Positions 45,274 through 53,552 of a stretch of DNA of 64,000 nt are shown in pieces. Made by a program: the position numbers and the translations under genes. The stretch comes from an uncultured Bacteroidales bacterium (GTDB lineage Bacteria > Bacteroidota > Bacteroidia > Bacteroidales > UBA932): contig CAJONC010000004.1 in assembly GCA_905235675.1 (NCBI GenBank), forward strand, positions 49,827-113,826, given 5' to 3'. Each line of letters begins with the position of its first letter. Position 1 is the stretch's first letter. The notes under the pieces are model-generated. The model was not told the DNA's origin, did no database searches, and was given only the letters and a program-made list of their open reading frames with translations.

Positions 45274-47046
45274 ATGAAAAAAATTATATTACTGACTGTT
45301 CCGGCCTTGCTGTGTATGGCAGGATGTGAAAAGATACTGGAAAAGACGCCCGACGGACAGATTACGCTCGACAAGGTGCTCACCAACCGCGACAGGAGCA
45401 AGGGCCTTATAGACGCCGCCTACGGTGCAGTTTACCAGCTGCGCGACGGCATATCATTCGTATACAATCCCATGGAATGTCTCACCGACAATGCCTTCTG
45501 GGCGGCGAACTACAATGCCTACGAATGGCACAACGGAATGCTGTCGCTGAGCAATCCGGTTGTGGACTGGCCATGGAATTCGCCTTCGGAGCAGTTATGG
45601 CCCGATTTCTGGCGTGGAATACGCCTCGCCAACAATGCCATAAAATATCTTCCCCAGTCCACGGTACTCACCCGCCAGGAAATTGACACCTGGGTGGCCG
45701 AGGCAAGGGTACTGCGCTGCTGGTACTATATGAACCTGCTGGAATTCTACGGACCCATGCCGTGGGTTGAAGAGCCTTTCGAGGCCACATATACCGGCTG
45801 GGGAGACCTCACCCGTCCCAGCTACGACTGGATTGCCGAAAAAATATCCTCGGAGATAATGGACGTGGTGCAATCCGGAGTCCTTCCTGACAGGCAGGTG
45901 CCGAACGAGGCGAGGCACGTCGACAACGGCGTGGCAAAAGCCATCAGGGCCAGGGTTTATCTCAATAACGCAAGTGCGCTCAACAATCCCGAACACGACG
46001 ATGCCAAATGGCAAAAGGCTGCCGACGCCGCCCAGGACGTACTCAACATGAGCGAATACGAGCTGGTGCCCATGTCGCAGTACAAAGACCTCTTCGTGGG
46101 CGACTTCACCACCCCGGTAAAGGAGATAATATGGAGGGCGTGGGCGGACAACAGCCACATCAACAACACCAACGGAGTGGATGTAGGATCATATCCTTAT
46201 GCATCCATCAACCATATATGGAACTGCGGGGAATCCCCCACCCAGGAACTTGTGGACTGCTTTGAAATGACAAACGGCGCACTGCCCGTCACTTACGTCG
46301 ACGAAACCCGCACCCGCGTCAGCGTCAATCCCGCAGCCGCCGCACTCGGATACAGCGAAGAGCATGGAGGCGACCCTTACGCCAACCGCGACGCACGCTT
46401 CTATGTGGACATACTTTACAACGGGGCTAACTACGGTGTTCCCTACAACTGCTCCGAAGACTATATCGTAGAGACCTTCGTGGGCGGCCGCAACGGTTTC
46501 AACGACGTTATCTCCCAGGAGACACAGCGTTCCTGCACCGGCTATTACAGCCGCAAGGACAAGTACATCAATTATTGGGGGCCTGACGGAGGTTACGGCA
46601 AGATTGGAGTACACTGGGTTTTCTTCCGCCTTGCCGAATTCTATCTCGACAGGGCCGAAGCCCTGTGCGAACTCGGCGACTATGAAAATGCCGCCAAGAC
46701 TCTCGACAAAGTGCGCCAGCGTGCCCTCCAGCCCGCAATCGAAGACGTGGACGGGTATGAAGCCACCTACGAATTCCTGATGCCCCGCATACGCAACGAG
46801 CGCAGGGTGGAATTCTGCCTGGAAGGCTGGCGTTTTCACGACCAGCGCCGTTGGAAGATTCTTTCCGAAACCAACCGTTTTGTGACGGGAATGCGCATCA
46901 CAAAGGAAGATGACGGCAAGTTCAGCTATGAGCGCCGCAAAATCAGGGACTACCAGTCATACACCGACAAATATCTGGTAATGCCCATTCCTCTTGAGGA
47001 TGCCAAGAAGATGACCGGAATGACACAGCCCGAAGCATGGCAATAA
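45274..47046 (+). CDS. SusD/RagB-type surface glycan-binding lipoprotein
   Basis: A protein of 590 residues. Lipobox LCMAGC (Cys about 18). An N-terminal helical region (LTNRDRSKGLIDAAYGAVYQLRD) and TPR-like helices are typical; the C-terminal part carries the common RIRNERRVEFCLEGWRFHDQRRW block (shown across about 507-529) of SusD-like proteins. It captures oligosaccharide at the cell surface and forms the lid over the SusC channel. Its place directly after SusC is standard. Confidence 0.97.
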   Translation: MKKIILLTVPALLCMAGCEKILEKTPDGQITLDKVLTNRDRSKGLIDAAYGAVYQLRDGISFVYNPMECLTDNAFWAANYNAYEWHNGMLSLSNPVVDWPWNSPSEQLWPDFWRGIRLANNAIKYLPQSTVLTRQEIDTWVAEARVLRCWYYMNLLEFYGPMPWVEEPFEATYTGWGDLTRPSYDWIAEKISSEIMDVVQSGVLPDRQVPNEARHVDNGVAKAIRARVYLNNASALNNPEHDDAKWQKAADAAQDVLNMSEYELVPMSQYKDLFVGDFTTPVKEIIWRAWADNSHINNTNGVDVGSYPYASINHIWNCGESPTQELVDCFEMTNGALPVTYVDETRTRVSVNPAAAALGYSEEHGGDPYANRDARFYVDILYNGANYGVPYNCSEDYIVETFVGGRNGFNDVISQETQRSCTGYYSRKDKYINYWGPDGGYGKIGVHWVFFRLAEFYLDRAEALCELGDYENAAKTLDKVRQRALQPAIEDVDGYEATYEFLMPRIRNERRVEFCLEGWRFHDQRRWKILSETNRFVTGMRITKEDDGKFSYERRKIRDYQSYTDKYLVMPIPLEDAKKMTGMTQPEAWQ

Positions 47047-47059
47047 AACAGCAAGCATC

Positions 47060-48676
47060 ATGAAAAAGCTCATAAGATACATATTGGTCCTTTCCGCCTG
47101 CGCGAGCCTGTTCGCATGTACGGAAAAAGAGGAATCCGGACCCGAAAGGGCCGGCTCGATAAAAGCCTATCCCGGCATTGAGAGGATAAAAATCGAATTC
47201 AAGGTTCCGGACGATGCCGTAAGCGGAAAAGTTTACTACAATTCCGGGGCGGTGAAAGCATTCGACATAGACGCGTCAAGCGAACTGCAGTCGGTAATAG
47301 TGGAAGGACTTTCCGCAGGAGAGCACACCCTCCGCGTGGTATCCCTCAGCTCCGACGGCAGGGAATCCCTTCCCAAAGGCGTGGTTTCCTATGCCTATCC
47401 GTCCAACTATTATAACGGAGATCCACAGAACCGCAGGTTCATCAGCCTGCAGACCATCTCAAAATACTCCGTGAGGATTACCTTCGGAGACGCAGCCCCC
47501 GATGAAGACGGCGTAATCATAGAATACACCAATACCTCGGGGCAGAAGAGTTCCATAACCCTTTCCGCCGACATGAATGTAATCGAGATCGATGACATCG
47601 ACACAGGGTACGAATACAGTTACCATTCCATTTACAGGCCGTCGGATGACTGCATCGACGTGTTCGAAGCCAGGAAGACGAACCTGCAGGAAGCCGCCCT
47701 GATGCAGCTCGACAAGCATGGATGGACGGTTACCGCCTCCAGCAGCGCCGACGGATACTCCGCCTCGCTGATTGCCGACGGCAATACCCTCTCCTGTTGG
47801 AAAGCGGCCGCCACCGGAGAGCAGTGGCTTGTAATTGATTTTTCCAGCACCAAACTATTCTCAGGTCTCATAATCACCCAGTCCCAGGATCTTTCGTCCA
47901 GCACCATGGCAAAGCATTTCAGCTTCGAGACCAGCGACGACGCGATCAACTGGACTCCTGCACTGGACAGCAAGCTGAAGGGCAATTCCTATTCGCAGAT
48001 TTTCAACTTCGACGAAGCCTTGCGTGCAAGATACGTGCGAATCAGTCTCGACAACGCTTATGAAGCCCTTCCTTTCAGCCTCGGTGAAGTAGATTTGTTC
48101 AACGAACTGTTCTCCTCATCCGAAGAGGAGCCGGCCACCATGCCGGGAATCGTAAACGGAACGCCGCCTTTCCAGGGTGAAGGGCCCGACCTTGCAACTC
48201 CGCTTAACCAGCCGGGACGCATGCAGCAGGCGGTAGGCTGGAACACCAGTTCCCCCACCATGATTACCCTCGACAATACGGTGGGCGCCCTCTGCGCATG
48301 GTCCGCAGCTGCCTGGGGAATCAGCGGAGTGACCAACGGAAAAGTATGGCAGAGCTTCGAGCTGCTTCCCGGCTACTACGAAGTGCAGTTCAATCTCGGG
48401 CACACGACGGACGTGAGATGCCTCGACATGTTCGGCATCGTGGCGACAGGACAGTCGCTGCCCGACTTCGACGCCGTCAAAACCTCAGCGGCAACATTGT
48501 CGTACATTGACATCCCCGCCAACCAGAGAACCCTGCAGTCGCTGCCGTTCAAGGTGACGGAAACTACGTACGTATCGACAGGATGGGTATACACCACCTA
48601 TAACTTCTACGCAATTTCCGGAAGCATCCCGTGGAGCGACATGTATATTAACGGAGTTTCGCTGGAAGCCAGATAA
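47060..48676 (+). CDS. Surface lipoprotein with F5/8-type and DUF5013-like domains (glycan-binding candidate)
   Basis: A protein of 538 residues. Lipobox-like LFACTE (Cys about 20). Residues about 25-115 and 120-210 are two fibronectin-like/DUF4998-like sandwiches; about 215-350 a discoidin (F5/8 type C) fold with SADGYSASLIADGNTLSCW and VRISLDNAYEALPFSLGEVDLF; about 370-538 a module shared with the next gene (QVWQSFELLPGYY-like, ending in YINGVSLEAR). It occupies the SusE/F position, so a surface glycan-binding role is inferred. Confidence 0.75.
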   Translation: MKKLIRYILVLSACASLFACTEKEESGPERAGSIKAYPGIERIKIEFKVPDDAVSGKVYYNSGAVKAFDIDASSELQSVIVEGLSAGEHTLRVVSLSSDGRESLPKGVVSYAYPSNYYNGDPQNRRFISLQTISKYSVRITFGDAAPDEDGVIIEYTNTSGQKSSITLSADMNVIEIDDIDTGYEYSYHSIYRPSDDCIDVFEARKTNLQEAALMQLDKHGWTVTASSSADGYSASLIADGNTLSCWKAAATGEQWLVIDFSSTKLFSGLIITQSQDLSSSTMAKHFSFETSDDAINWTPALDSKLKGNSYSQIFNFDEALRARYVRISLDNAYEALPFSLGEVDLFNELFSSSEEEPATMPGIVNGTPPFQGEGPDLATPLNQPGRMQQAVGWNTSSPTMITLDNTVGALCAWSAAAWGISGVTNGKVWQSFELLPGYYEVQFNLGHTTDVRCLDMFGIVATGQSLPDFDAVKTSAATLSYIDIPANQRTLQSLPFKVTETTYVSTGWVYTTYNFYAISGSIPWSDMYINGVSLEAR

Positions 48677-48706
48677 TTATTTACCATAACCATAATCAAA
48701 CCACGT

Positions 48707-50278
48707 ATGAAAAAAATTTTATCAATCCTCGCCATCGCGGCCTCCGTTATGTTCGCCGCATGCGAAAAAGTGGACCTCTCAAGCATCGAGAGCCGTCTCG
48801 ACAAACTGGAAGCCGCTGTCAAAACGATTCAGGAAGCCCGTGACGGAGGCGACTACATCACCGATGTAACGCCCATCATGGAAGGCAATGAAATCGTAGG
48901 CTATGAAATCACTTTCAAAGAACACGGCAAGGTAACCGTACGCAACGGAAAGAACGGTTCGGACGGTGACTCGATGTTCAGTTCCGTCACCGTCACCGAC
49001 GAAAACGTAACCTTCGTGACAAATGACGGAAAAACCTTCGTCATCCCCAGAGACGGCGCTTCCGTTTTCGGAATCGTCATTGAAACCAGAGCGTATACCG
49101 TAACCGCGCCGGGGCAGGAAATCAATGTTCCATACACCCTGAAAGGGGCCGATAACACAACTACGGTTTCCGCTATAGCGGGCGACGGATACAAAGCCGT
49201 CATCACTGACAAGGCCATCGTTATCACTGCTCCGGCTCTCCCTGCAGACACCCAGGTGCTTGCCGTAGCCGAAAACGGCGCCGGCAAGAGCAGCGTAGCG
49301 GTTATCAGGCTTTCCATTTCCGACGACCTTAAACCCGACAACCTCGCAAAAGACAAGTGGACCAGTGAAGCCGCAGCCATCATCGACGGAAAGGCGGACA
49401 CCTACGCCGAAGGCACGTCTTTCGTAATCAAGCTCGGTTTCCAAAAGAACTTCTCTTCAATAATCCTTGCACAGGCAGCCGACATCAAGGATGCCACCCT
49501 TGCATCCAAGTTTACGCTCGAAACCAGCACGGACGGCAGTACATGGACAGTCGCGCTCGCCGACGCAGTCCTTGCCGGACGCCCCGGAAGCCAGATTTTC
49601 AATCTCGGCACCGTAGTTTCCGCTTCCGACATCAGGATTACCCTCTCCGCTCCTTTCGAGGAAAGTCTCCCTGTACGCCTTGCCGAAGTTGACCTCGGAA
49701 TAGGCGAAAGCGCCACCTGCACGCCCACGGACCTTGCGGCAGTCCCTGCTCTCAAGAATGCCAAAAAGCCCTTCCAGAGCGATGGATCCAACCTTGCTCC
49801 AAGCGTCGGCGCTGAACGATTCCAGCGTATCGTAGACTGGCAGATGACTGACAATGTCTATATCTCCTTCGACAACCATCCTTCACTTATGGCCATGGCC
49901 TGCTGGGGAGCCGCAGTCTGGGGAATCAGCATGCCTACCAACGCAAAGGTATGGCAGACTCTTGCCTTTACTCCCGGTTACTATGCAGTCAATGTCCAGA
50001 TCGGCCACACAGGCAACCCTTACGGAGTAGATATATACTTCGCCGCCGCCACGGGTGACGCCCTGCCCGACCTCTCCGACGTGTCCACAGCCGCCAACAC
50101 TCTCGCATATGTTGCAGGCAAAGAGCACCAGAACGAAACTTATCCGCTTGCGTTCAAGATTGAGGAAGCCGGCAATGTATCCATAGGAATGGTTTACAAC
50201 CTCTACAACACTTATAGTCTGAACGGTTCTCCCTACAGCGATTTCTACATCCACGGATTTGAAGTAGTAGGAAGGTAG
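48707..50278 (+). CDS. Surface lipoprotein with coiled stalk and DUF5013-like C-terminus (glycan-binding candidate)
   Basis: A protein of 523 residues. Lipobox MFAACE (Cys about 19), then a short coiled coil (IESRLDKLEAAVKTIQEA, about 25-42) of the DUF4988 type and small beta modules to about 205. Residues 215-345 resemble the F5/8 fold (LASKFTLETSTDGSTW), and about 360-523 repeat the C-terminal module of the previous protein, with the same AVWGIS and KVWQTLAFTPGYYAV pattern. The two probably arose from a duplicated surface-binding protein with different stalks. Confidence 0.72.
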   Translation: MKKILSILAIAASVMFAACEKVDLSSIESRLDKLEAAVKTIQEARDGGDYITDVTPIMEGNEIVGYEITFKEHGKVTVRNGKNGSDGDSMFSSVTVTDENVTFVTNDGKTFVIPRDGASVFGIVIETRAYTVTAPGQEINVPYTLKGADNTTTVSAIAGDGYKAVITDKAIVITAPALPADTQVLAVAENGAGKSSVAVIRLSISDDLKPDNLAKDKWTSEAAAIIDGKADTYAEGTSFVIKLGFQKNFSSIILAQAADIKDATLASKFTLETSTDGSTWTVALADAVLAGRPGSQIFNLGTVVSASDIRITLSAPFEESLPVRLAEVDLGIGESATCTPTDLAAVPALKNAKKPFQSDGSNLAPSVGAERFQRIVDWQMTDNVYISFDNHPSLMAMACWGAAVWGISMPTNAKVWQTLAFTPGYYAVNVQIGHTGNPYGVDIYFAAATGDALPDLSDVSTAANTLAYVAGKEHQNETYPLAFKIEEAGNVSIGMVYNLYNTYSLNGSPYSDFYIHGFEVVGR

Positions 50279-50280
50279 CC

Positions 50281-51759
50281 ATGCCATCTATACTCAAGCA
50301 TATTCCTGCCGCCGTCCTGCTGTCGCTGCTGCTTTCCTGCGGCTGCGGCAAGCAGGCGGCAAGCGGGGAATACAGGCCGGAAAGCATCTATGTGGCCCGG
50401 ACGGAGCTTTCCATGCAGCCCGGCGACAAAGTCCAGCTCGTGGCAAAACCCGTTCCCTCGATTGCGGGGACGCTCGCTTTTTCCTGGGAATCTTCGGACA
50501 ATACCGTGGCGACGGTATCCGACGGTCTCGTAGAGGCCGTATCGGAAGGCAATGCCACTGTCACGGTCAGCTATCTGAACCTTTCCACCAGGGTTGAAGT
50601 CAGCGTCAGCGCCGAAAAGAGTACGGGAGCAGTCCTTTACAACACCAAACTGGACAGCGACAACAAGCCCGACGACGTGCTCCTCAACGGAGCCGCCTCA
50701 TACAATGCGGACGGGCTTCTGGTGAACAAGACTGCCGGACTTGTGAAACTGAACCGCTTCTACGCCCTTGGCGAAAGGCTGGTGCGCTACCGCATCGTGC
50801 CTTCGGATGATGCCGTCTGCATCTTCCAGGCAGAAGACGGCGACTTCCAGGTCACCCTCGACATTCCCGGAAAGAAAGTCTCCATACTCACCAGCCCCGT
50901 CACCTCGCGCGAAGTTGAATTTCTTGCGGGAGGCAGGGAGTTTGATGTCGAGGTTCAGCACATCTACCAGAACGCCGTCGTGCGCGTGGTGGATGTGCAG
51001 AGCGGCAGGGAAGCAAGCCTCAGCGCCACCAACGACGGTCGCGGAGGATGCGGCAAGGGTGCCGTCGGTCCCGGTTTCTATGTGGGCCCCGGTTGGGATT
51101 ACTACTGTTTCGGACTCAGGGAAGGTTCTTCGATGCTGGTGGAACGCATCACCGTGGAATCTTTCAAGGACAAGGTAAAGCTCCTGATTTACGGAGATTC
51201 CATCTCCCAGCCCGAATGTTACTATCCCACCGCCGACTTCCCCGAAGCCTACACGCAGCTGTTGATAGCAGGGTTGGGCGGCAGCGCAATGTCCAGCGGG
51301 CGCGGCGGCTGCACGATCGCAACTGTCAGCAACTTTATCCGCAACGAACTCCCCTACATCAAGGCCGACTACGTCATGGTGACAATCGGCACCAACGGCG
51401 GCAACACCGACGAGAACCTTACCGCGCTGATGCAGTATATCCGCGACTGCGGTTCCATTCCCATACTGAACAACATGCCATGCAACGAAAGCGGATCCCA
51501 GAACAGGGAGGATTTCGGGGGGAACCCCGTGATTTCCAGGGTAAGGGAGAAACTCGGAATCAAAGGCGCGCTGCTCGACCGGGCCACATCCCTCGCAGGA
51601 GACGGCAAGGAGGTGGACAAGTCGATGATGTACTGGGAAGACTATACCGATTATCCCGCCCCCATGACAGGGTGGCAGATTTACCATCACCCCAACCCGA
51701 AGGGCGGAAGGGCGATGTATGAACAGATACGCAAAGACGTACCGGAAATTTTCAATTGA
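50281..51759 (+). CDS. Lipoprotein with Ig-like (BIG2) domain and SGNH esterase domain
   Basis: A protein of 492 residues starting 2 bases after the previous stop. Lipobox region LLLSCGCG (Cys about 20). Residues about 35-112 form a BIG2 Ig-like domain (FSWESSDNTVATVSDGLVEA); about 120-300 a concanavalin-like sandwich; about 300-492 an SGNH hydrolase with YGDSIS (Ser near 307), MVTIGTNGGN (Asn block near 365) and HHPNPKG near 473 (catalytic His region). It may remove ester groups (acetyl or other) from the locus substrate at the surface. Confidence 0.82.
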   Translation: MPSILKHIPAAVLLSLLLSCGCGKQAASGEYRPESIYVARTELSMQPGDKVQLVAKPVPSIAGTLAFSWESSDNTVATVSDGLVEAVSEGNATVTVSYLNLSTRVEVSVSAEKSTGAVLYNTKLDSDNKPDDVLLNGAASYNADGLLVNKTAGLVKLNRFYALGERLVRYRIVPSDDAVCIFQAEDGDFQVTLDIPGKKVSILTSPVTSREVEFLAGGREFDVEVQHIYQNAVVRVVDVQSGREASLSATNDGRGGCGKGAVGPGFYVGPGWDYYCFGLREGSSMLVERITVESFKDKVKLLIYGDSISQPECYYPTADFPEAYTQLLIAGLGGSAMSSGRGGCTIATVSNFIRNELPYIKADYVMVTIGTNGGNTDENLTALMQYIRDCGSIPILNNMPCNESGSQNREDFGGNPVISRVREKLGIKGALLDRATSLAGDGKEVDKSMMYWEDYTDYPAPMTGWQIYHHPNPKGGRAMYEQIRKDVPEIFN

Positions 51760-51778
51760 CCATAAACAACACTGAAAT

Positions 51779-52384
51779 ATGAAAAAAGTAGCAGACAAAC
51801 AAATCCTGATGGCCGCTGATTTTGCAGGTTATCCCCTCAAGGAGGCCATTAAAGAATACCTCGAAAACAAGGGATGGACAGTTACCGACATAGGCGTAAA
51901 GGCCGATTCCGATCCCGAGGACACCGAGTTGATGTTTCACCGCATCGGCCTGAGAGTAGGTTCGATGATTACCGAAAAGGAATTTGAAAGGGCCCTCATC
52001 TTCTGCGGCACGGGCATGGGTATACACATCGCCGCAAGCAAATGCCCCGGAGTACACGCAGGCGTGGTGGAATCCGTTCCCGCAGCCTTCCGTGCCATCA
52101 CCGGAAACGGAGTGAACGTCCTTGCAATGGGAGCATTCTACGTAACTCCCGAACTTGGCAAGCAATGTGCCGACGCCTTCCTTTACAACGACTTCGGAAG
52201 CGGTTGGGAATGGTGGCCGGACTTCGATAAATTCCATCAGATTGCCATCGACGAGCTGAATGCCTTCAACTACGAAGAATACAAGGCCAACGGCTTCAAG
52301 GTGAAACATCTCGGAGACTGCCACTGCGAGCTCTACGACCGTCCTGAGGGAATGTCGAGCATACCGCTGATGGTGAAGAGATAA
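51779..52384 (+). CDS. RpiB/LacA/LacB-family sugar-phosphate isomerase
   Basis: A protein of 201 residues. ILMAADFAGYPLKEAIKEYL (about 9-28) and IFCGTGMGIHIAASKCPG (about 75-92, with the active-site Cys) match the family that interconverts aldose and ketose phosphates, such as ribose 5-phosphate or galactose 6-phosphate. A tail of about 50 residues (after 150) exceeds the usual 150-residue RpiB. No signal peptide, so it acts in the cytoplasm. Placed between the esterase and rhaT genes; it may convert a minor sugar of the same glycan, or an as yet unnamed phosphate ester. Confidence 0.88.
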   Translation: MKKVADKQILMAADFAGYPLKEAIKEYLENKGWTVTDIGVKADSDPEDTELMFHRIGLRVGSMITEKEFERALIFCGTGMGIHIAASKCPGVHAGVVESVPAAFRAITGNGVNVLAMGAFYVTPELGKQCADAFLYNDFGSGWEWWPDFDKFHQIAIDELNAFNYEEYKANGFKVKHLGDCHCELYDRPEGMSSIPLMVKR

Positions 52385-52392
52385 TTTTTTTA

Positions 52393-52400
52393 TATCTTTG
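52393..52400 (+). promoter_or_regulatory. rhaT promoter -7 box
   Basis: TATCTTTG matches TAnnTTTG, 20 bases before the rhaT ATG (52421). A small hairpin (GAGAA with TTCTC) follows at 52402-52416. No good -33 box. Confidence 0.45.
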
Positions 52401-52420
52401 GAGAAAATTCATTCTCTGAT

Positions 52421-53425
52421 ATGGCAATTTTAATCGGTCTGTTGATTATCGCGATAGGGGCATTCTGCCAGAGCAGCAGCTATGTCCCTATCAACAAAAT
52501 TAAGAAATGGAGCTGGGAAAGCTACTGGCTCGTGCAGGGCATATTCGCCTGGCTGGTATTCCCTCTTCTGGGCGCCCTGATGGCCGTTCCCTCGGGAGAG
52601 TCGCTGTTCGCCATGTTCGCCGCCCATCCCAAGGAATCCCTGCTCACCATACTCTTCGGAGTTCTCTGGGGCGTAGGCGGACTCACCTTCGGCCTCTCCA
52701 TGCGCTATCTCGGCGTAGCCCTCGGGCAGTCAATCGCCCTCGGCCTCTGCGCCGGTCTCGGAACCATCCTCACCCCTATCTTCACCGGCAACACCTCCGA
52801 CCTCACCATGCCCGTAATCGTTGGCGTGGTGGTAACGATAGTCGGTATTGCCATCATCGGCATGGCAGGAGGACGCAAGTCCAGGGAAGCCGGCGAAGGC
52901 GCGAAAGAAGCGGTGAAGGACTTCAATTTCGGCAAGGGCCTGATGGTGGCAGTGCTGTCCGGACTGATGAGCGCCTGCTTCGCCATCGGCCTCGGTTTCG
53001 GAAGCGTTCTCACATGGAGCGAAAGTCCGGAAATTTTCGCGACACTTCCCGCCACCATGCTGGTAGCCCTCGGAGGATTCTTTACCAATGCCGCATACTG
53101 CCTGTACCAGAATTCCCGCAACAAGACTTTCGGCGACTATGCCGACGGCAGACTGTGGCTCCGCAACATAGGATTCTGCGCACTGGCGGGACTGCTGTGG
53201 TACTCCCAGTTCTTCGGGCTTTCGCTCGGAAAAGGCTTCCTCGGAGGATCTCCCGTGCTTATCGCATTCTCGTGGTGCATACTGATGTCGCTCGATATAG
53301 TATTCTCCAACGTTTGGGGTATCATCCTGAAGGAATGGAAGGGTTGTTCGAAGAAAACCATAGCGATACTTGTGGGAGGTTTGGCGGTGCTGATATTGTC
53401 GACCTTCCTCCCCCAGTTGCTGTAG
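52421..53425 (+). CDS. rhaT: L-rhamnose/proton symporter RhaT
   Basis: A protein of 334 residues with about ten membrane segments. GAFCQSSSYVPINKIKKWSWESYW near residues 13-36 and GVLWGVGGLTFGLSMRYLGVALGQSI (about 73-98) are typical RhaT stretches. It imports L-rhamnose with H+. Its own promoter lies just upstream, but it also follows the PUL genes. Together with GH78/GH106 outside and the aldolase downstream it supports rhamnose as the released sugar. No rhaA or rhaB is in the window; they may lie elsewhere. Confidence 0.9.
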   Translation: MAILIGLLIIAIGAFCQSSSYVPINKIKKWSWESYWLVQGIFAWLVFPLLGALMAVPSGESLFAMFAAHPKESLLTILFGVLWGVGGLTFGLSMRYLGVALGQSIALGLCAGLGTILTPIFTGNTSDLTMPVIVGVVVTIVGIAIIGMAGGRKSREAGEGAKEAVKDFNFGKGLMVAVLSGLMSACFAIGLGFGSVLTWSESPEIFATLPATMLVALGGFFTNAAYCLYQNSRNKTFGDYADGRLWLRNIGFCALAGLLWYSQFFGLSLGKGFLGGSPVLIAFSWCILMSLDIVFSNVWGIILKEWKGCSKKTIAILVGGLAVLILSTFLPQLL

Positions 53426-53465
53426 CAACAAAATTCACAATCCTATTGCCAAAAATCAAATGTTT

Positions 53466-53511
53466 AGATTCCGCCTTACCTTGTAGATTTGGCGGAATCT
53501 CTTTAATTTTG
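53466..53511 (+). promoter_or_regulatory. Promoter of the E2-E3-E1 operon with 10-bp inverted repeat
   Basis: TTG at 53481-53483, a 20-base spacer and TAATTTTG at 53504-53511 form a full promoter. AGATTCCGCC (53466-53475) and GGCGGAATCT (53491-53500) are perfect reverse complements whose 15-base centre contains the -33 element. This is a probable operator. It could instead be a terminator of rhaT, but no T-run follows the hairpin. The 127-base gap holds nothing else. Confidence 0.6.
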
Positions 53512-53552
53512 TGAGTTATTATCAAAACTGAAAGTTTAGAACTCAAAACATA

